This document shows, one piece after another, positions 5,420-7,315 of a stretch of 7,315 bases of DNA; the stretch's first letter is position 1, and every line of letters starts with the position of its first letter. Under the pieces are notes generated by a model. It did no database searches. It worked only from the letters and a program-made list of their open reading frames with translations, and was not told where the DNA came from. The DNA lies in assembly GCA_946482345.1 (NCBI GenBank), contig CAMLRJ010000168.1, positions 1-7,315 of the forward strand, read 5' to 3'. The translations under genes were made by a program, and so were the position numbers. The stretch is from an uncultured Cellvibrio sp. (lineage in GTDB: Bacteria; Pseudomonadota; Gammaproteobacteria; Pseudomonadales; Cellvibrionaceae).

Positions 5420-6574
5420 TCATAAGGAAATTCGAAGTGAACTCGGTCGGCGAATTTCCACTTCGCGATCCCGCCTGACCGAGTCCAAAAACAAACAAAA
5501 AAGAATTATCAATGGAGGTGCCTGAAAGGCATTGTGAAACCCAATTAAAATCAAAATACTGCAGACCAAAATGATTGCAAATGCTTTTGAACGAGGTCGA
5601 ACGCCTGCATCACTATGAAACAAATGCCGATAAAATATTAACGTCAGCACAACCATGAACAGCAGACCATAATCGTACCAAAACCTTAGCATGTCGAAAT
5701 GCGTAATGAATCCTATATGCTTCTCTGACGCACCTGCACCAAGCCAACCGAAATAGTAGGTCTGCTTTAGGTTGTCTATTAATAGCAAGTACCATTCAAG
5801 CCGAGTTGCCAGTGACCCTTGCTCAAAATCATTAACTGACAGTAATCTACTATTCTCCTGCACTACAATGTCCATTATTGTCCTAGCAATTGCATCACGG
5901 AACACGTACAGAACAAGAAGACTTGCGAGTAGTAACAAGAGAATGTACTTACCCCTAATCCTGTGCCTTACTGAATAGAGAAAATACAACAGCAAACCGA
6001 TAGCATTGGCCCTCGTGCCAGCCAACGAAATCAAGAACATAGCGAGTGGGATTAGCAGAACATCGTATCGACCTTTTGAGTAAACACCGAAAGTTATACA
6101 TGCGAGCATAACAACATTCGAGAAAATGGTGGGGGACGCCTGAAACCCCATAAATCGACCAGACCCATCCTCGTAGCTTGATAGCAGCCAACCTCCGAGC
6201 GCGGATAACAAAACACAAAATACCAAGATCGATTTGGATAAGTGAAATACAAAACTGTCAGATCTACTCCTAAAAAAATACATCGTGAAAAATATGCTGA
6301 ACAGATATATAACATCTCTGCCCCCCTTCAGAATTTCTCCACCAGGCAGTACACTCGCAACAACCACACAAAAAGCAGCGAAAAAAACAAAGAAAGCCTC
6401 ATATCGATCAATTGAAAATTTGTTAGCCTTTAAGTAAAGAAAAGTGACCAATAGAAAGTATGTGGTTGCAGAAAGGAAATTATTAGAACCTGCAACATAT
6501 GCTCGGTCAAGGAGTCGAAAAAAACCATCGACAGAGATCAACGCGACGAAGATGAAAGACAAAAAAAGCCTCAT
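5420..6574 (-). CDS. wzy: Oligosaccharide repeat-unit polymerase (Wzy-like)
   Basis: This 384-residue protein is almost entirely hydrophobic, with about 10-11 predicted membrane helices (near 2-22, 36-50, 59-76, 87-101, 113-132, 148-165, 171-184, 189-202, 209-225, 298-317, 330-346 and 352-364; some of these may merge). A long periplasmic loop spans about 226-297. Wzy proteins polymerise lipid-linked repeat units at the periplasmic face of the inner membrane. Supporting features are GSGRFMGFQASPTIFSN (137-153), LAGTRAN (184-190) with an Arg placed as in the O-antigen ligase/polymerase superfamily, FGWLGAGA (275-282) in the large loop, and the H347-N-A-F segment near the end. Its start overlaps the upstream gene as ATGA, indicating translational coupling. 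Sampled lines are only 30-43% GC, as is usual for wzy. A WaaL-type ligase is the main alternative, but the position among glycosyltransferases favours Wzy. Confidence 0.85.
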   Translation of the reverse strand: MRLFLSFIFVALISVDGFFRLLDRAYVAGSNNFLSATTYFLLVTFLYLKANKFSIDRYEAFFVFFAAFCVVVASVLPGGEILKGGRDVIYLFSIFFTMYFFRSRSDSFVFHLSKSILVFCVLLSALGGWLLSSYEDGSGRFMGFQASPTIFSNVVMLACITFGVYSKGRYDVLLIPLAMFLISLAGTRANAIGLLLYFLYSVRHRIRGKYILLLLLASLLVLYVFRDAIARTIMDIVVQENSRLLSVNDFEQGSLATRLEWYLLLIDNLKQTYYFGWLGAGASEKHIGFITHFDMLRFWYDYGLLFMVVLTLIFYRHLFHSDAGVRPRSKAFAIILVCSILILIGFHNAFQAPPLIILFCLFLDSVRRDREVEIRRPSSLRISL

Positions 6575-7315
6575 CTTAATAGCTCGATTTCTTCAATCTT
6601 CGATTTTTGGAAGATATCGTGAAGCGCAGATGGCAAAGGAATTTTCTTGCTCTTAACATAGAAACATCTTACACCGCGGCATGAAGCCAGATTAATGAGC
6701 GCGGTGGAGTTAATACCTATAAGCTTTACTTTCACTCCCTCTAAAACCTTATCCACAACGATCTGCTCAGCGATTCGAAAGTCATCCAAAACAACCACGT
6801 TATACAAGGCGCTTGTCTTATGCCCTCTTTCCCGAGGATGCATAATATAAAAATCAATTTTATGCACCTTATCCAGTTCTCTTATTATCTCAAGCTCATC
6901 AGATAGCTTAACGATTCCATCTTCACTTAAGGGACTCCCCAAAAAGTAGGTAACTTCTTGCCCCGAAAAATCTTTTCCTGTTTCTCCGAGAGAAAATTCA
7001 AGGGATAAGCGAACCGTTATTTTTTCATAAACATTTTCAAATCTGTATATCGAATAGTGAATCGTTACTGCACTAACAACTTCTTTATATGGGCGAACCC
7101 CCATTACGCCAAGGATGTCCTCGATGAGCTTTTTCGCCGTTCGATCTTCACTAAGCTCATAAAAATATCCAGAACCTGACACATTTCCGATGCCGTCATC
7201 AAAAGAAACTAAGTCGTACTTGCCGAACATGGCAATAAATAGTCTAGAAATGGTTTTATTGAGATTGGGACAAAAAATCCTGAATCGCTTCGTCCTTGTT
7301 AATCCTCGAACAATA
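6571..7315 (-). CDS. Sialyltransferase-like glycosyltransferase (GT52-like), 5' end beyond right edge
   Basis: The minus-strand frame stays open to the right edge, giving 247 complete visible codons, so the ATG at 7230 is internal and the true start lies outside. Numbering from that Met, three hallmarks of bacterial sialyltransferases are visible: Asp11-Asp12-Gly13 in SFDDGIGN, His131-Pro132 in YIMHPRERG, and Ser175-Thr176 in INSTALINL. The 119-residue gap between the first two is close to that in known bacterial sialyl- and polysialyltransferases. SFDDG, YFLGSPLSEDG (95-105) and HPRE together point to GT52 (the Lst family) among the related families. It would use a CMP-sugar (Neu5Ac, another nonulosonate or Kdo) to extend the repeat unit. 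No CMP-nonulosonate synthesis genes are visible here. The stop overlaps the wzy start by four bases. The gene is AT-rich, consistent with horizontal exchange. The glycosyltransferase class is fairly sure; donor and linkage are unknown. Confidence 0.65.
   Translation of the reverse strand, partial: IVRGLTRTKRFRIFCPNLNKTISRLFIAMFGKYDLVSFDDGIGNVSGSGYFYELSEDRTAKKLIEDILGVMGVRPYKEVVSAVTIHYSIYRFENVYEKITVRLSLEFSLGETGKDFSGQEVTYFLGSPLSEDGIVKLSDELEIIRELDKVHKIDFYIMHPRERGHKTSALYNVVVLDDFRIAEQIVVDKVLEGVKVKLIGINSTALINLASCRGVRCFYVKSKKIPLPSALHDIFQKSKIEEIELLR

Noticed and set aside
5955..6315. Alternative minus-strand frames of 87 and 73 codons within wzy
   Set aside because: They are shadows of the wzy frame, which has a continuous run of membrane helices and a coupled start.
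6571..7230. A complete 219-residue gene starting at the ATG at 7230
   Set aside because: The same frame is open for 28 more codons to the right edge, and the DDG motif would lie only 11 residues from that Met, with no room for the N-terminal acceptor domain. The start is outside the window.
1..7315. CRISPR array, tRNA, insertion sequence or attachment site
   Set aside because: No regularly spaced repeats, cloverleaf, transposase or terminal inverted repeats with target duplication were seen on either strand.

Overview
The window looks like part of a surface-polysaccharide (capsule or O-antigen) locus of a Gram-negative bacterium. It encodes an outer-membrane capsule assembly protein (Wzi family), a WcaJ-type initiating sugar-phosphate transferase, a Wzy-type polymerase, two glycosyltransferases and the UDP-sugar supply enzymes GalU and GalE. 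This set, the moderate GC content and the single-domain GalU and GalE suggest a gammaproteobacterium. I cannot name the genus with confidence.

Layout, left to right. (1) Three minus-strand genes: wzi (cut by the left edge, 1-638), galE (688-1707) and galU (1809-2720). galU is transcribed first, and a clear rho-independent terminator lies between galU and galE. (2) A 410-base gene-free divergent region (2721-3130) with a candidate promoter on each strand, several short dyads and a possible 30-codon leader ORF overlapping the galU start. (3) wcaJ alone on the plus strand (3131-4534). (4) A 140-base convergent gap (4535-4674) with unusually dense potential RNA secondary structure. (5) A tight minus-strand operon read from the right edge: a partial sialyltransferase-like glycosyltransferase (6571 to beyond 7315), wzy (overlapping it by ATGA) and a WecG/TagA/CpsF-family glycosyltransferase (34 bases further on).

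How the genes fit together. GalU makes UDP-glucose and GalE converts it to UDP-galactose, possibly also UDP-GlcNAc to UDP-GalNAc because its gatekeeper residue is Cys. WcaJ loads the first sugar-1-phosphate onto undecaprenyl phosphate. The WecG-family enzyme and the GT52-like enzyme would add further sugars. Wzy polymerises the repeat units after a Wzx flippase (not in this window) has exported them. Wzi helps organise the polymer at the cell surface.

Composition changes along the window. Sampled lines of galU are about 60% GC, and sampled lines of wzy about 30-43%. This fits a conserved housekeeping-like flank next to a strain-specific, horizontally exchanged polysaccharide core. No tRNA, rRNA, CRISPR array or insertion sequence was seen. 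I see a known kind of pathway, not a clearly new system. The points most worth following are the edge-truncated GT52-like gene, the GalE gatekeeper Cys, the terminator placed against the galE ribosome binding site, and the structured convergent gap.
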